Assembly (NCBI GenBank): GCA_030374735.1
Contig: JASCIV010000733.1
Coordinates: 1-13,199, forward strand
Direction of reading: 5' to 3'
Source: Gracilaria caudata
Lineage: Eukaryota > Rhodophyta > Florideophyceae > Gracilariales > Gracilariaceae
Length of the DNA: 13,199 nucleotides
Part shown: positions 1 through 8,722 of the stretch, piece after piece
How positions within the stretch are numbered: position 1 is the stretch's first letter
How the letters are laid out: the number at the start of each line of letters is the position of its first letter
The notes under the pieces: model-generated
Told to the model about the DNA's origin: nothing
The model's database searches: none
What the model saw: only the letters and a program-made list of their open reading frames with translations
Made by a program: the position numbers and the translations under genes

Positions 1-84
1 CCCTTACGCCCCACGCCACAAGTTCCGCCCGCGACGTGGAGCTCACCGCCGTCGCGCTTGAGCTGCTCGCCGCGCGTTGCGGCG
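1..84 (+). pseudogene. 5' piece of a split copy of the helical-repeat gene
   Basis: This short piece is homologous to the start of the near-intact gene at 4111, with a constant offset of 4111 bases (1-84 matches about 4112-4195). Read from base 3 it gives the peptide ELTAVALELLAARCGE, against ELTAAALELLATCRD in the intact gene. Homology stops at base 84. It resumes at about 1776 at the same point of the intact copy, so this is the upstream half of one interrupted copy. It may continue left of the window. The function is that of the parent gene, which I do not recognise. Confidence 0.7.
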
Positions 85-176
85 AAAGGCCGTCGCACAT
101 CACATCAGAGAACTTTCCGCTAGGAATTGGCGATTCTGCCGCTACCTGCTCTTGCATATACGACCGTGCCGCCGCG

Positions 177-1326
177 ATGTCGACGCCGACACCGCGCCAG
201 GCGCCGAGCGACTTCAACTCCATCCTGCATCAGCTGCGCCAGAGCATTCGGCCATTCGACGGCACCGACCCCAACACCAGCCTGGCTCTGCAAGGCACCC
301 CACTGCGAGAGCGACGAGCGCTCGCAGTCCCGCCGTCTCAAGGCGTGTTCCCGTTGCAGGCTGGTCTAATATTGCAATGTGCGCTGTCAACGAAGCGACT
401 TCGTCGAGCACAAGGCCGAGTGCAAGCGACTCGCCCAACTGCAGAGCGATGTCGACGCACACACGCCCCAACTCGCCACGTACACCGGCGTGCTCGTGTT
501 GGAGCTCATCATTGATCCGCCGCGCAACGTCTTCCAGCAGCATGGCTGCCACTTCTGGGGCAAAATAGAGACGCGCGACTACTGTCGCGCTGGATGCGAG
601 CTAGCCAACGAGATCGAGCACATGGCGCATTGGTACGAGGTGGCGCCGCTGTTGAAAAAGGCGCTCACGCACCGTCTCGAGCTTTTCCGACTCGTGATGT
701 CGGACAACCTTGGCTTGCGCCACGTGGTGCCTTTCAAAATGCTGCGTCTCAACCAGGACGAGCGCTGCGCTGCGTTCATCACGCACTGGATTCGCCGTGT
801 GTGCGCGCATGGCGGCGACGAACAATCAATAGACGAGTTTTTCGAGCCGTCCGCCGAGAGTGAGTGGCAGTACGGCAACTCTGATTGTTACTCCGACGTG
901 TTCGAGAGCTTGCCCAACGCTGACCCGGACAAAGTTTCCATCGCGATGCTCATCGCGCTTTGCATCATCAAGCTCCGTATCATCGCCAAGTACGACGCCG
1001 ATCGTCGCCAAATGGAGATGTTTCAGGCAACGTTCGCCGGTCGCCAGATGGACGAGGATAGCGCACACATTACTGCGCAATCTGTGGTGGGCGATGAAGC
1101 AGAGGCGCGACGTGTTGCAGAGCAGGAAAGACTGGTGGAACTGTAGTTCGATATCATCCATGAGCACAAGCCCACATTGCTGCCGTCCATCATCAACCTG
1201 GGGCTGCGAAAGCGAAAGAGCTGTGACGTTCCGTCGTACATGTCGCCGGGTGCGCCTTCTGAGGCTCACTATGTGCTCATAGGCTGCAACAGGCTGCTTG
1301 TACGCGTACCCGGTGCGGAGGAGTGA
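177..1326 (+). CDS. MYND-type zinc-finger protein, frame interrupted
   Basis: The protein has an N-terminal MYND finger. These are small two-zinc modules that usually bind proline-rich partner peptides; the partner and pathway here are unknown. The ATG at 177 (MSTPTPRQAPSDFNSILHQL) opens a strongly GC3-rich frame. One extra base near 285 moves coding into the next frame, giving LCKAPHC, then KACSRCRLV, a TAA at 367-369, then YCNVRCQ and HKAEC. The Cys and His ligands are therefore intact on both sides of the stop. The next 258 codons are open and helical-looking and end at a TAG (1144-1146). The same frame runs 59 more GC3-rich codons (FDIIHEHKPTLLPSIINL, then LLVRVPGAEE) to TGA at 1324. The region after the finger resembles tails I associate with eukaryotic MYND proteins, but this is from memory. 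The gene lies inside a split helical-repeat copy. It is a recent pseudogene, a recoded gene, or partly an assembly error. The family call is firm; functionality is not. Confidence 0.8.
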
Positions 1327-1775
1327 CTGAAGAGACGATTTGGTGCTCATCGGCAATATAACTGCCACATGTGATTTTGTATGTCGTTGTAACTGTTGTT
1401 TGTACGCCGTCTTACAGAGCTTCTTTGTATTGCAGGGTGGTTTGTGGACCCCATGTCAGTGCGTGTTTCCTTGCAAAGTTCTTGCTTTCCTGTGGTAGAG
1501 GCACCCTCCGCCACGCCCGTCTCCAGCGGCGGTGTTACTGGCGTGTTCATGAAGCCCAAAACTTGACCTAATTCACGAAGAAACGCAAAAGCGTGGACGA
1601 CGCGAGAAAACACTTGCAGTGCCGAGGGTACGCACGATTTGCTGGTGTCAGATCGGCAGTGATGCGCTGCGTGCCTCTCCGATTTGCGCGAAGAAAGTGC
1701 GACGTAACGCGTTCTGGAAAGCGCTTGTCGGTGGGTGCTTCCTTTGCTCCACGCACAGGTCCACGAGAGTGCTAT
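1327..1775. other. Spacer between MYND gene and repeat-gene fragment
   Basis: No convincing gene. After the MYND stop there are short open stretches only. An intron-like interval, GTATGT at 1379 to TTGCAG ending at 1435 (57 nt), is visible but does not join two supported exons. The right edge, about 1776, is where homology to the helical-repeat gene resumes. Confidence 0.5.
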
Positions 1776-2279
1776 CGTGCGCGCCCCCTGTTACGCACGT
1801 CTATATCTGCTCGCCAACTCGATAAGCATTTCCCCCGCGCCGCCCTACACGGACATCCCGTTCTCGCTGCACGCCCCGCCCGCCATTGTCATGCTGCGTT
1901 CAGCCGCCCGCGCTGCTTCTGCGCATGCAACTGGCTCCGGCGTTGGTGCTCATCATCACGCTGCACACTTACGCCGCGGACTATCGGCACGTCCTGGCTC
2001 ACTTTCTGCGCCCCACGCGCCACGGTGGCGGGCGGTGTTGCGAGAGCGTTGACGCAGTAGGCCTTGCCGTTGTTGAGGGCCCCTTTACTTACGGCGAGCG
2101 TGGGGGAGGAACACCAAGCCACTGCCGCGGCGATGCGCACTCTTGCCGCGTTGGCAGAGATGCCATCATTTGCCTGCACTCGCCCGTTGTGGGACCGAGC
2201 CTTTTTGCGCGCGGTTCACGCAGCTCTGCTGAGGGCCACGTATACCGGCAGACCGCCATTGGTAATTCTTTGCAAGTAG
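1776..2279 (+). pseudogene. Decayed second copy of the helical-repeat gene
   Basis: This segment aligns with about 4191-4690 of the near-intact gene; the offset drifts from 2415 to 2419. The homologous peptide is spread over three frames. It begins with APCYARLYLLANSISIS, matching APCHARLWLLAASLSLS. After a shift near 1907 it gives RMQLAPALV and HTYAAD, matching HMQLAPTLL and QAYAAD. After another shift near 2030 it gives RAPLLTASVGE and LAALAEMPSFA, the latter identical to the intact gene. A TAG at 2058-2060 interrupts the last part. Homology ends at TGRPPLVI, where the copy has a TAG (2277-2279) and the sequences diverge. With two or more frame changes and a lost 3' half, this is a pseudogene. 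Together with bases 1-84 it forms one copy. Confidence 0.8.
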
Positions 2280-2378
2280 TGGCTTGTGTCTTCACGTTTC
2301 TGAGCGACTCGATCCTTTGACAGGGCTTCGCACGCAGATAATTCCACCGAGAGAAGAGCTTGCATATTTGAATTGAAG

Positions 2379-3730
2379 ATGCATCTTCGTATGCGCAAGC
2401 ATTCTTCCAGTGGATTTGAACTTTTTGACGCCATAGGGTTTGTCAAAGCTTAAGCGTACAGGCCTTCGTAGCTAAAGCCTGCGACTCAAACACGTCTCAT
2501 ACCTGAGAAGAATTGCCACGAAGGTTGCTGCGAAAGTCCTGTTCTGCCCTCAACAGTCATGTCAAAAGTATTCAGGAAAACCGAGGAACAGGTTTCCAGC
2601 TCTCTCCTGACAAGAGACCGCGAGTAACTGAGTAATAGCGACCTGACAGCTATTATCGAGAAGAAAGAGCTTGAAATAGAGGCGTTAAGAGAAACGCTTC
2701 GCTCCCTCTCATAAGCAACGTCGCCGCCTTCGCCGCAAGATGCTCCGCCTTCCTGCAATGCGCTGTGTGCTTTACAGCAAGGCCTGACGACAGCAGACGA
2801 CGTGCGTGCAGTGGGGGCTTTGTGCAAACAGCTGGTTGACGTGCACTGGGAACATCTTCAAGACGTCTTTTTCAAACATGTGCGACGTGCTCGCGAAGCG
2901 TTACCAAAGAGCGTGTTACAATGGGAAGATAGCCTACCAGAAGATTGGTACAAGGATGGTTGGTATCTGCTGTATGTGCAGGACATGGGGTTGGAAGAAG
3001 GGAAGGAAGAGGAAGATTTCGACAGCTTGAGAGCGATGTTACCTTACTTAAAGCGGCAAGGATTTCGTAGCATTTGTGTCTTACCAAATTATGAGTCTCC
3101 GATGGCAGGTGGTGTTTACAACGTATCTCGTTACGACATGCGCCAAAGTCTGAGGAGAGAGGCCGCGTTTTCTCGGTTCATGGACGATGCATTCGAACAT
3201 GTGATTCGAGTGGCAACCGACGGAATCTTCAAACACACATCGACCGAACACGAGTGGTTCCAACGGGCGCTACATGGCGAGGAGAAGTGCATGAATTACT
3301 ACGTTCAAAGAAATGGAAGAGAGAAGATAGCGGCGGTAGATAGGGAAGGAGATATTATCTGCAGGTTCCGCGATCCAGACGGGACGATAAACAAATGGTT
3401 GGTGGTGTTCCCCGACGTCGACCGCACGCACGGAATATGGGTTGGGATCAACGGCAGAACGTACCTATTCTACCCTCTCTTTCTATCCGTTCTAGGTGGG
3501 TCTGAACCTGCTGAACGTAGAGGTACTAGACGAAATATTTGACGTACTCGGACGTGAGCTATGCAGCGGTGTACTAGCAAAGCGAATGGACGCTGCGTTG
3601 CACTGGATAAAGATAGCAGGAACAAACAAACGAAGAGGGAGTCGAGGAGAATAACAAGCTACTCGAGCTGTTTAAAGCGTTTGTGAATCATGTGAAAGCA
3701 CGATCAGTGCTGATGCTGATCTCTCGGAGC
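2379..3730 (+). pseudogene. Decayed GH13 (alpha-amylase superfamily) glycosidase gene
   Basis: GH13 enzymes cleave or transfer alpha-glucosidic bonds in a TIM barrel; this one most resembles the amylosucrase/trehalose-synthase type. From about 2946 the frame reads DGWYLLYVQDMG, then YLKRQGF, NYESPM and ATDGIFKHTSTEHEWFQ (region I, usually DxxxNH; Asn is Lys at 3231). NGRTYLFYPLF follows. An extra base at 3483 shifts the frame to YPF-TAG-VGLN, where the family has a YPFQxDLN-like motif, so the TAG (3493-3495) sits at the Gln and the Asp is Gly. LDEIFDVLGREL and KRMDAA follow, with the nucleophile Asp at 3589. A further extra base near 3634 gives NNKLLELFKAF, after which homology fades near 3730. 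Upstream, one frame from ATG 2379 (or 2559) contains TAA 2451, TAG 2469, TAA 2625, TAA 2712 and no TGA, and includes a predicted coiled coil (IIEKKELEIEALRETL). The 3' half of the barrel, including the later catalytic regions, is missing. Confidence 0.72.
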
Positions 3731-4110
3731 AGCTGTTCCAACTTGTTCCCTGGTGGCGATTGGTTTCGACACCCCTCGCATCAATCCAGACACACCACAT
3801 CATCACGCGGTCGCCGTCACGCTCGCCGCAAGACGAAGCGCATTTTGACTGTGAACTTTCAACCCCCAAATCCAAGCGGTAGTCGCTCTGGAGACGCGCG
3901 AGCGATTTGATTTCTGCGTAAGACTGGCGACTTCTGATCGTCTTCCAAACAGTAACTGAGGGATACCCAGCGTACCCCTGTATCTACGTTCGTGCATTTG
4001 TCTCGTACGATACGCGCCCCGCTTGCACGCTACCGTACGTAGACGCCACGTGCCACTCCAAGCATCGCGCCCTCCGCCAAGCGCCCCCGACACGCGCCCA
4101 TACCGCCATC
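3731..4110. other. Spacer upstream of the helical-repeat gene
   Basis: No gene is recognised. The frame of the downstream gene is open back to a TAA at 3919-3921 but has no ATG in that interval. The true 5' end may lie in an unseen exon or be lost. I see no clear promoter element. Confidence 0.4.
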
Positions 4111-5544
4111 GTGCACCATGCCCCGCGCCATGCGTCTGCGCCCGACGCCGAGCTCACCGCCGCCGCGCTCGAGCTGCTCGCCACGTGTCGCGACGCCGCT
4201 CCCTGCCATGCGCGACTATGGCTCCTCGCCGCATCGTTAAGTCTCTCTTTAACACCTCCTTACGCACAGCTCCGTCCCGCGCTCAGCGCGCTCCGTGCCG
4301 TTGTCATACGGCGTTCAGCCGCGCGCGCGCCGCTGCTACACATGCAACTGGCGCCGACATTGCTACGCGCCGCTACGTTGCAGGCCTACGCCGCAGACGC
4401 GCTGCATGTGCTGCCCGATTTGTTGGGCGCGCCGCGCACCACGGTGTGTGGTGGCGTGCCGCGTGCGTTGTGGCACCTGGGATTGCCTTTGTCGAGGGCG
4501 CCTTTGCTTACGGCGAACGTGGGAGAGAAGGATGTGGCCGCGGCTGCGGCGCTGCGCGTTCTGGCAGCGTTGGCGGAAATGCCATCGTTTGCGAGCTGTC
4601 GCGCGTTGTGTGACTGTGCTTTGTTGGGCACGGTGCATGCGGCATTGTTGAGGGCCGTGCATACCGGTAGACCGCCGTTGGTGATCGGTGCCGCACATTT
4701 TCTGGTGACGTTGTTGTCGGCGCCACACGTGCTGTTGAGGGCTACTTTGAATGAGTTGATGATGTCTCATTTGTTGGTGTGTGCGTTACAGCTTAATGGT
4801 TGTCGTGCACATGTGTTGCACTACTTTGATGCTTTGCTGAAGCCGCTTGCCTCCCTGCCCGAGCTGCCTTATAACCTTTTGTTGCCGCAGCTCATTGCGT
4901 CCTTGCGCCATGCTAAGGAGCCGGAGTTGATACCTACTGTTCAGATCTTGTATGCCTTGCCTACTCATTTGAATTCGCCTTCTCCTTTGATTGCCCCTAT
5001 CGTGCACTTGCTTCCTCGTTTCCCGCCCCCAGCCCTGCCACAGGCGCTTTCGTTGTTGGCCAAGTTGCTTTCCGGCAATGTATAGGTCGCCAAACACACC
5101 CACAGCGCGCAAGCAGCGCGCTCGCTTTCGGAGGCTGCTCGCCCGTATACCACCAACTTCGCCGTCATGCATCCCACTCTCATTGATTTGGAGCAGCTTA
5201 TTCATTCCTACGATCGTAATCGCGCCGCCGTCGTGGCCGCCAGTTTGCCACAGCTGGAGTTTCTCGTGTTGATCAAACATGCGCGTCACCCTAACATCGT
5301 TTCCGCCGCCTCTAACATGCTCATTTTGCTCTCCTCGGCCGACCTGCGTTCGTCGCAGATTGACTTGGACGCGCTCACCAAAATTTTGCACGCACGACTC
5401 GCCTTGCACTCGGCGCATGCTGCAGCCACGCTCGCTGTGCGCGATTTGCTGGACGCCTTTGCGCTTGTGGAAGCGGAACTGGCCACCACGCGGGTCGTGG
5501 AAAGACAAGCGCCGCGTACCTTAAGCAGCGCGCACCTGCTCTGA
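4111..5544 (+). CDS. Helical-repeat (HEAT/ARM-like) protein with in-frame TAG
   Basis: The frame encodes a long, alanine- and leucine-rich chain with repeated amphipathic helices of about 12-18 residues (LPYNLLLPQLIASLRHAKEP, ALPQALSLLAKLLSG). This suggests an alpha-solenoid scaffold in the HEAT/ARM style. I do not recognise the family and infer only a protein-binding role. The first 324 codons end at TAG (5083-5085). The same frame continues 152 codons with the same helical character (HPTLIDLEQLIHSYDRNRAA, LDALTKILHARLALHSA) to TGA at 5542. Coding bias continues across the TAG, so it lies inside one ancestral gene. Alternatively, the ATG at 5167 could start a separate second gene. Position 4111 is GTG and the first in-frame ATG is 4342, although homology to base 1 onwards shows coding starts before that. 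It is GC-rich like the MYND gene. Two partial relatives lie at 1-84 and 1776-2279. Confidence 0.7.
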
Positions 5545-5857
5545 CGACGAACGTCTACCTCGCATTGGGTGGCATCACACTTCAACTTGCAACGATTGGC
5601 CAGTCTGAATGTGCCTACTCGCTCAGGGAAGCGAACGAGAAAGGCCACTCGCCTCGATTGAGCCTAGTCAGGAGCAGTTGGCCGAATTGCTGGGGCGCTA
5701 TCCAGCTCAGCCGTCCAGCCAGATCGATGGTGATATATCGCTTCAATCGAATACATGGGCTTCGATTGGAACATCTTGACACCCACCAGTCTGGTACGCA
5801 TAGCATTCGGGTCTTTACTGGTCGTGGGTATGTAATTCTGTTCACGCGAACATTTAT

Positions 5858-6184
5858 CTACTGCTCTATTCCTTCGTTCACCATCATAAAGAAGTGCTCC
5901 ATGGCTATCTTGCATCCCTCTTCGAAAGCAACGCGGCGAATTCGAAGATATGCCTCCTTTAACTGCTGAGGCTTAGTATTCATTCGACGTCCAAGATGAT
6001 CAAGAAAGACATCTTCTGGTATATACTTTCCCAACTTACCATTTCGGTAGAACTGGATCATCATTGTGGCAAAACTATTTCTCACCACACGTCCTGTAAC
6101 GTATTCGAACTTCTTATTGATTCGTCTCATGAAGCTTCGCAAAGACCGGCTTTCGCATCTAGCTGATAACTGATGACCATCCAT
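5858..6184 (-). CDS. Hypothetical 108-residue protein
   Basis: From the ATG at 6184 the frame gives a basic, well-balanced helical protein (MDGHQLSARCESRSLRSFMR, YIPEDVFLDHLGRRMNTKP, EEGCKIAMEHFFMM). It ends at TAG (5858-5860). No family is recognised. An in-frame TGA lies four codons upstream of the ATG and supports the start. Past the TAG the same frame stays open for 80 codons to a TAG at 5615, then reaches TGA at 5582. However, a neighbouring frame over 5664-5915 (VGVKMFQSKPMYSIEA) reads at least as well, so the 3' end may instead involve a frame change. It follows the larger minus-strand gene, with only 19 bases between, and could be its C-terminal part. Base composition is clearly lower in GC than the plus-strand genes. 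Confidence 0.5.
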   Translation of the reverse strand: MDGHQLSARCESRSLRSFMRRINKKFEYVTGRVVRNSFATMMIQFYRNGKLGKYIPEDVFLDHLGRRMNTKPQQLKEAYLRIRRVAFEEGCKIAMEHFFMMVNEGIEQ

Positions 6185-6203
6185 TGTGTTTCATTCTGTT
6201 TTT

Positions 6204-7239
6204 CTATTTTAGACTTCCGTAGTATAACCTGCGAATGAACTTGACATAAAACTTCACAAACTTCTGCAACATGACCGGAACGATGATGAACGGAACAGCA
6301 GCATCACTATCTACCTTTTCTTGCCGAAGTCTCAGCGAAAAAAAGGACCCATATTGCGTTGGCTTCGAAGAATTTAGTTCCAAGTCAGTCGGCACTTCAA
6401 TTCTCGCAATCGCTTCCGGTCTCTGCCCCCCCGCGGCGGACACAATTGCAGCCAAGAAGTTGATACCTCACTTCTCGAGAAGACTTCCTGTTTGTGAAGC
6501 CTTTTTGCAAACGACTTCTTTTTGGCCTTATCTTGACAGTAAGTCTTGAAAACATCCTTAAGGACATTACTGGCCAATCGTAAAGCATTTGTCATATCGC
6601 TCGGCTGCAACAAAGCGTCTTCCTTGGTGACGTAATCTATAGCATTTCTTAGTCGTGTGATGGTGACATGCTTCTTCTCCGCGGAAGAAGCAGTATTTCC
6701 CAAGTAGTCCGACACTCTTGACAAGTTACTCAGCGTATCCTTATCGGTGAACGACGAGCTGTCATACCGAACGAGAAGACTTAGCTTGTTGGCTTTCGTT
6801 GCTACTGTCGAAGGGGCTGCAGCGATAATGAAATGTCTCATGGAGTATTGGATAGAATCAAAGTTCAAGAGACATTCAAACATACCTCCTTTCTTCGATT
6901 CGTGTTTTTTTGCCAGCGAACCGCATGCAATCGAAAACCTCATGATCTGGCCCGCCATGCATCTCACATTTGCGTACTGCGTTTGTGGCTTTCCAGAAAG
7001 AACCTCGGTACTGCGAAAGTGAATGTTGTAAATTGTCATCAAATCTTCACACTTCTCTTCGTTTGCCCTTAAACCCTTATACACCTGACAGCCTCTTTCC
7101 AGCTTCGATCTGTTTCGTAGCAAAGCTTCGTCGCTTGAAAAAAGATCTGGTTCCACCAACATGATTGCGGTAATCATATCATTCCATGCCTCCTCCCTTG
7201 ATCTCGGCTTTTTGGTCTTCAGTGAAGAATGAGAAGCTT
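6204..7239 (-). CDS. Hypothetical protein, frame changed in a G7 run
   Basis: The main frame (ATG 7177, but coding-like from about 7239: KTKKPRSREEAWNDMITAIM) runs about 250 codons with normal amino-acid balance. Segments include SSDEALLRNRSKLERGCQVY, MAGQIMRFSIACGSLAKKHE, NFDSIQYSMRHFIIAAAP and LRLASNVLKDVFKTYCQDK. At a run of seven G (C7 on the + strand, 6426-6432) the good frame changes by one base. It then continues as EAIARIEVPTDLELNSSKPT and VPFIIVPVMLQKFVKFYVKF to a TAG at 6204. The tail is hydrophobic and basic and could be a membrane or packing helix. I recognise no domain. A homopolymer slip, real or from sequencing, is the simplest cause. Together with 7219-7806 this is probably one gene. 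Confidence 0.55.
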
Positions 7240-7806
7240 TCGACGTTTGCCACGGGCAAGGTCACACGGCAATTGAGACGTCGGTAGGTATTTTTCTTGC
7301 TTCGCTAGGAGCGACTGCAAACTACGCTTTCCCAGAGAATAATTGTTCTTTGAAGAGGAAGGTAGTGACACCATGTCCGAATTTTCGAGACGCTGGTTCT
7401 CCTTGTCGGCATTTGGGGGCACAGTTTCTTCGTCTATTTAAAGAGAAGAATTTTCGTTTTTGGCTTCCGAAAGAGAACGAAATGAGCCACTTCCTTTCTC
7501 GTTAACTGTCGCCGCTTCGATTTCTGCTTCGACGTCATCATACAACATCGAGACTTTGATTTCTTCGTCTCGTCGATCATCGTTGTTCAGTTGCACAGAC
7601 TCATCATCTGTAACTCCAGCAAATTCCGGGCCGGCAGTCGCATTTTTAAACATGTGCGTGCCCCAATACCCTTTTAACGCATCTCGTAATAGCCTAAATC
7701 CACGCTGAGACGTCTCACGAAATCTCTTACTAATCCTTCCAACATGCGCCTCAAATACCCAATACGGCTTAATGCGCCAGACCATCATTCCCACAATCAT
7801 CACCAT
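7219..7806 (-). CDS. Hypothetical protein with in-frame TAA, probable N-terminal part
   Basis: The frame starts at ATG 7806 with a hydrophobic, Met-rich segment (MVMIVGMMVWRIKPYWVF). A basic region (RISKRFRETSQRGFRLLRD) and then a strongly acidic one (DDRRDEEIKVSMLYDDVEAE) follow. After NENSSL there is a TAA (7438-7440), and the same frame continues IDEETVPPNADKENQRLENS and KRSLQSLLAKQEKYLPTSQL to TGA at 7219. Glu/Asp/Asn/Ser-rich character is the same on both sides of the TAA. A one-base change near 7240 would join it to the next segment (RGKRRK to KTKKPRSREEAW), so both likely belong to one protein of roughly 550 residues. No family is recognised. An in-frame TGA lies seven codons upstream of the start. 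Confidence 0.55.
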
Positions 7807-7809
7807 CTC

Positions 7810-8360
7810 TTCCTGGTCCTTTCATATTTGCACCTCGTACACCGACCTCAAAAACTCCACAGCCACCGCCAGCTACGTATACACGGCTCGAAACATCCAA
7901 AAATCTCCTAGAATTGTCCCATTCTCGCCAAAGCTCCTCCACAAAGTTGCGCCTCGGTCCACGCCACCAACCCCGTCCTTTTTACCCAACTCGAACTGAC
8001 TGTCCTCTACCTATCTGGGAAATATCAAAGCCCAAACACAATTACTTTTCCCGCTACAGCCCCATCTTTACCGCCTTTTCCCTACTTCTTACTTTTCACA
8101 ATTACTTTTTTCCACTTTTAATTACCCTCCCAACAAAAAGTGCCGTCAAAGCGCCCCAATTCCCTCCACCCACTCTCAGCTTCCATCACTTCCCTTCCTG
8201 CTTCACTCCACATTAATTACCGCTAACAAATTCCTCTACGCACAAACCCTGCAATCGCATCTCATATTGTACTCGCTCCATCTCTTTTGTTTGTCTCTAA
8301 AACGTCTCAAAATCTGCCCAAATATTGCTATGCAGTATTGAATTTTACTTATGCTCTTTG
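7810..8360. other. Pyrimidine-rich intergenic stretch
   Basis: The + strand is strikingly rich in C and T (for example 8040-8215), giving purine-rich minus-strand translations that look protein-like only through composition. A 13-base direct repeat, CACAATTACTTTT, occurs at 8037 and 8097. It lies upstream of the minus-strand gene at 7806 and could hold its 5' region. I see no definable promoter motif. Confidence 0.4.
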
Positions 8361-8361
8361 A

Positions 8362-8562
8362 ATAGCTAATTGCATCCATCACCGTCTGATTGAGACACAA
8401 CCCCTGTACACGCAAAACCCAAGGCTACTGCTCTCTAAGGAAGCCGCAGATCACATACCTTCGCTTACAACAATTAAATGCACATTGGAAGAGCAATTCA
8501 CACTTGAAGAGCAATTGTGGCGCTCGAGATTCTCCTGTAGCTCCAAATCATCAAGCGAGTAA
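8362..8562 (+). other. ATG-less ORF with an 18-bp tandem repeat
   Basis: This is a 66-codon open stretch between a TGA (8359-8361) and a TAA (8560-8562). It contains the peptide IKCTLEEQFTLEEQLWRSR. The TLEEQ repeat comes from two 18-base copies (8481-8498 and 8499-8516) with two mismatches. It may be a small exon or chance. No family is recognised. Confidence 0.25.
8481..8516. repeat. Two-copy 18-bp tandem repeat
   Basis: CACATTGGAAGAGCAATT is followed directly by CACACTTGAAGAGCAATT, a match at 16 of 18 bases. The unit is a multiple of three and preserves the reading frame of the surrounding open stretch. Confidence 0.8.
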
Positions 8563-8722
8563 GACTAACTAAGGTAAGCACTGTAGTGCAATGGAGGGGT
8601 CTCCCAGTAGGGCGCATAGTGCGGTGGATGGTGCATGGTCGGTGTGCAGGCTGCATTGCTTTTTTCTCCGTGTAGGGCAGTCGTTGCTGTATTGTTGCTC
8701 TTGTGGCAAACCCCCCAAATAG

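Noticed and set aside
1324..1374. MYND protein continuing past TGA 1324
   Set aside because: Fifteen more codons are open (LKRRFGAHRQYNCHM) and could be coding, which would count against UAR-only recoding, but the stretch is too short to support.
1379..1435. Possible 57-nt intron, GTATGT to TTGCAG
   Set aside because: The splice signals look good, but no supported coding exon lies on both sides; the MYND frame already ends nearby.
85..1704. Terminal inverted repeat of the MYND-carrying insertion
   Set aside because: CGTCGCAC at 91-98 pairs with GTGCGACG at 1697-1704, but it is only 8 bases and lies about 70 bases inside the right junction; likely chance.
283..3640. Programmed +1 frameshifting shared by the MYND and GH13 genes
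   Set aside because: Three +1 changes (about 285, 3483, 3634) share no slippery sequence, and the minus-strand genes need changes in the other direction.
4363..5508. Long minus-strand ORFs opposite the helical-repeat gene
   Set aside because: They are shadows of a GC-rich gene; their composition (Gln/Arg/His-rich) is that of reverse-strand translation.
7807..7990. Upstream extension of the minus-strand gene through a TGA
   Set aside because: The peptide looks reasonable (GENGTILGDFWMFRAVYT) but the purine-rich strand gives protein-like translations by composition alone.
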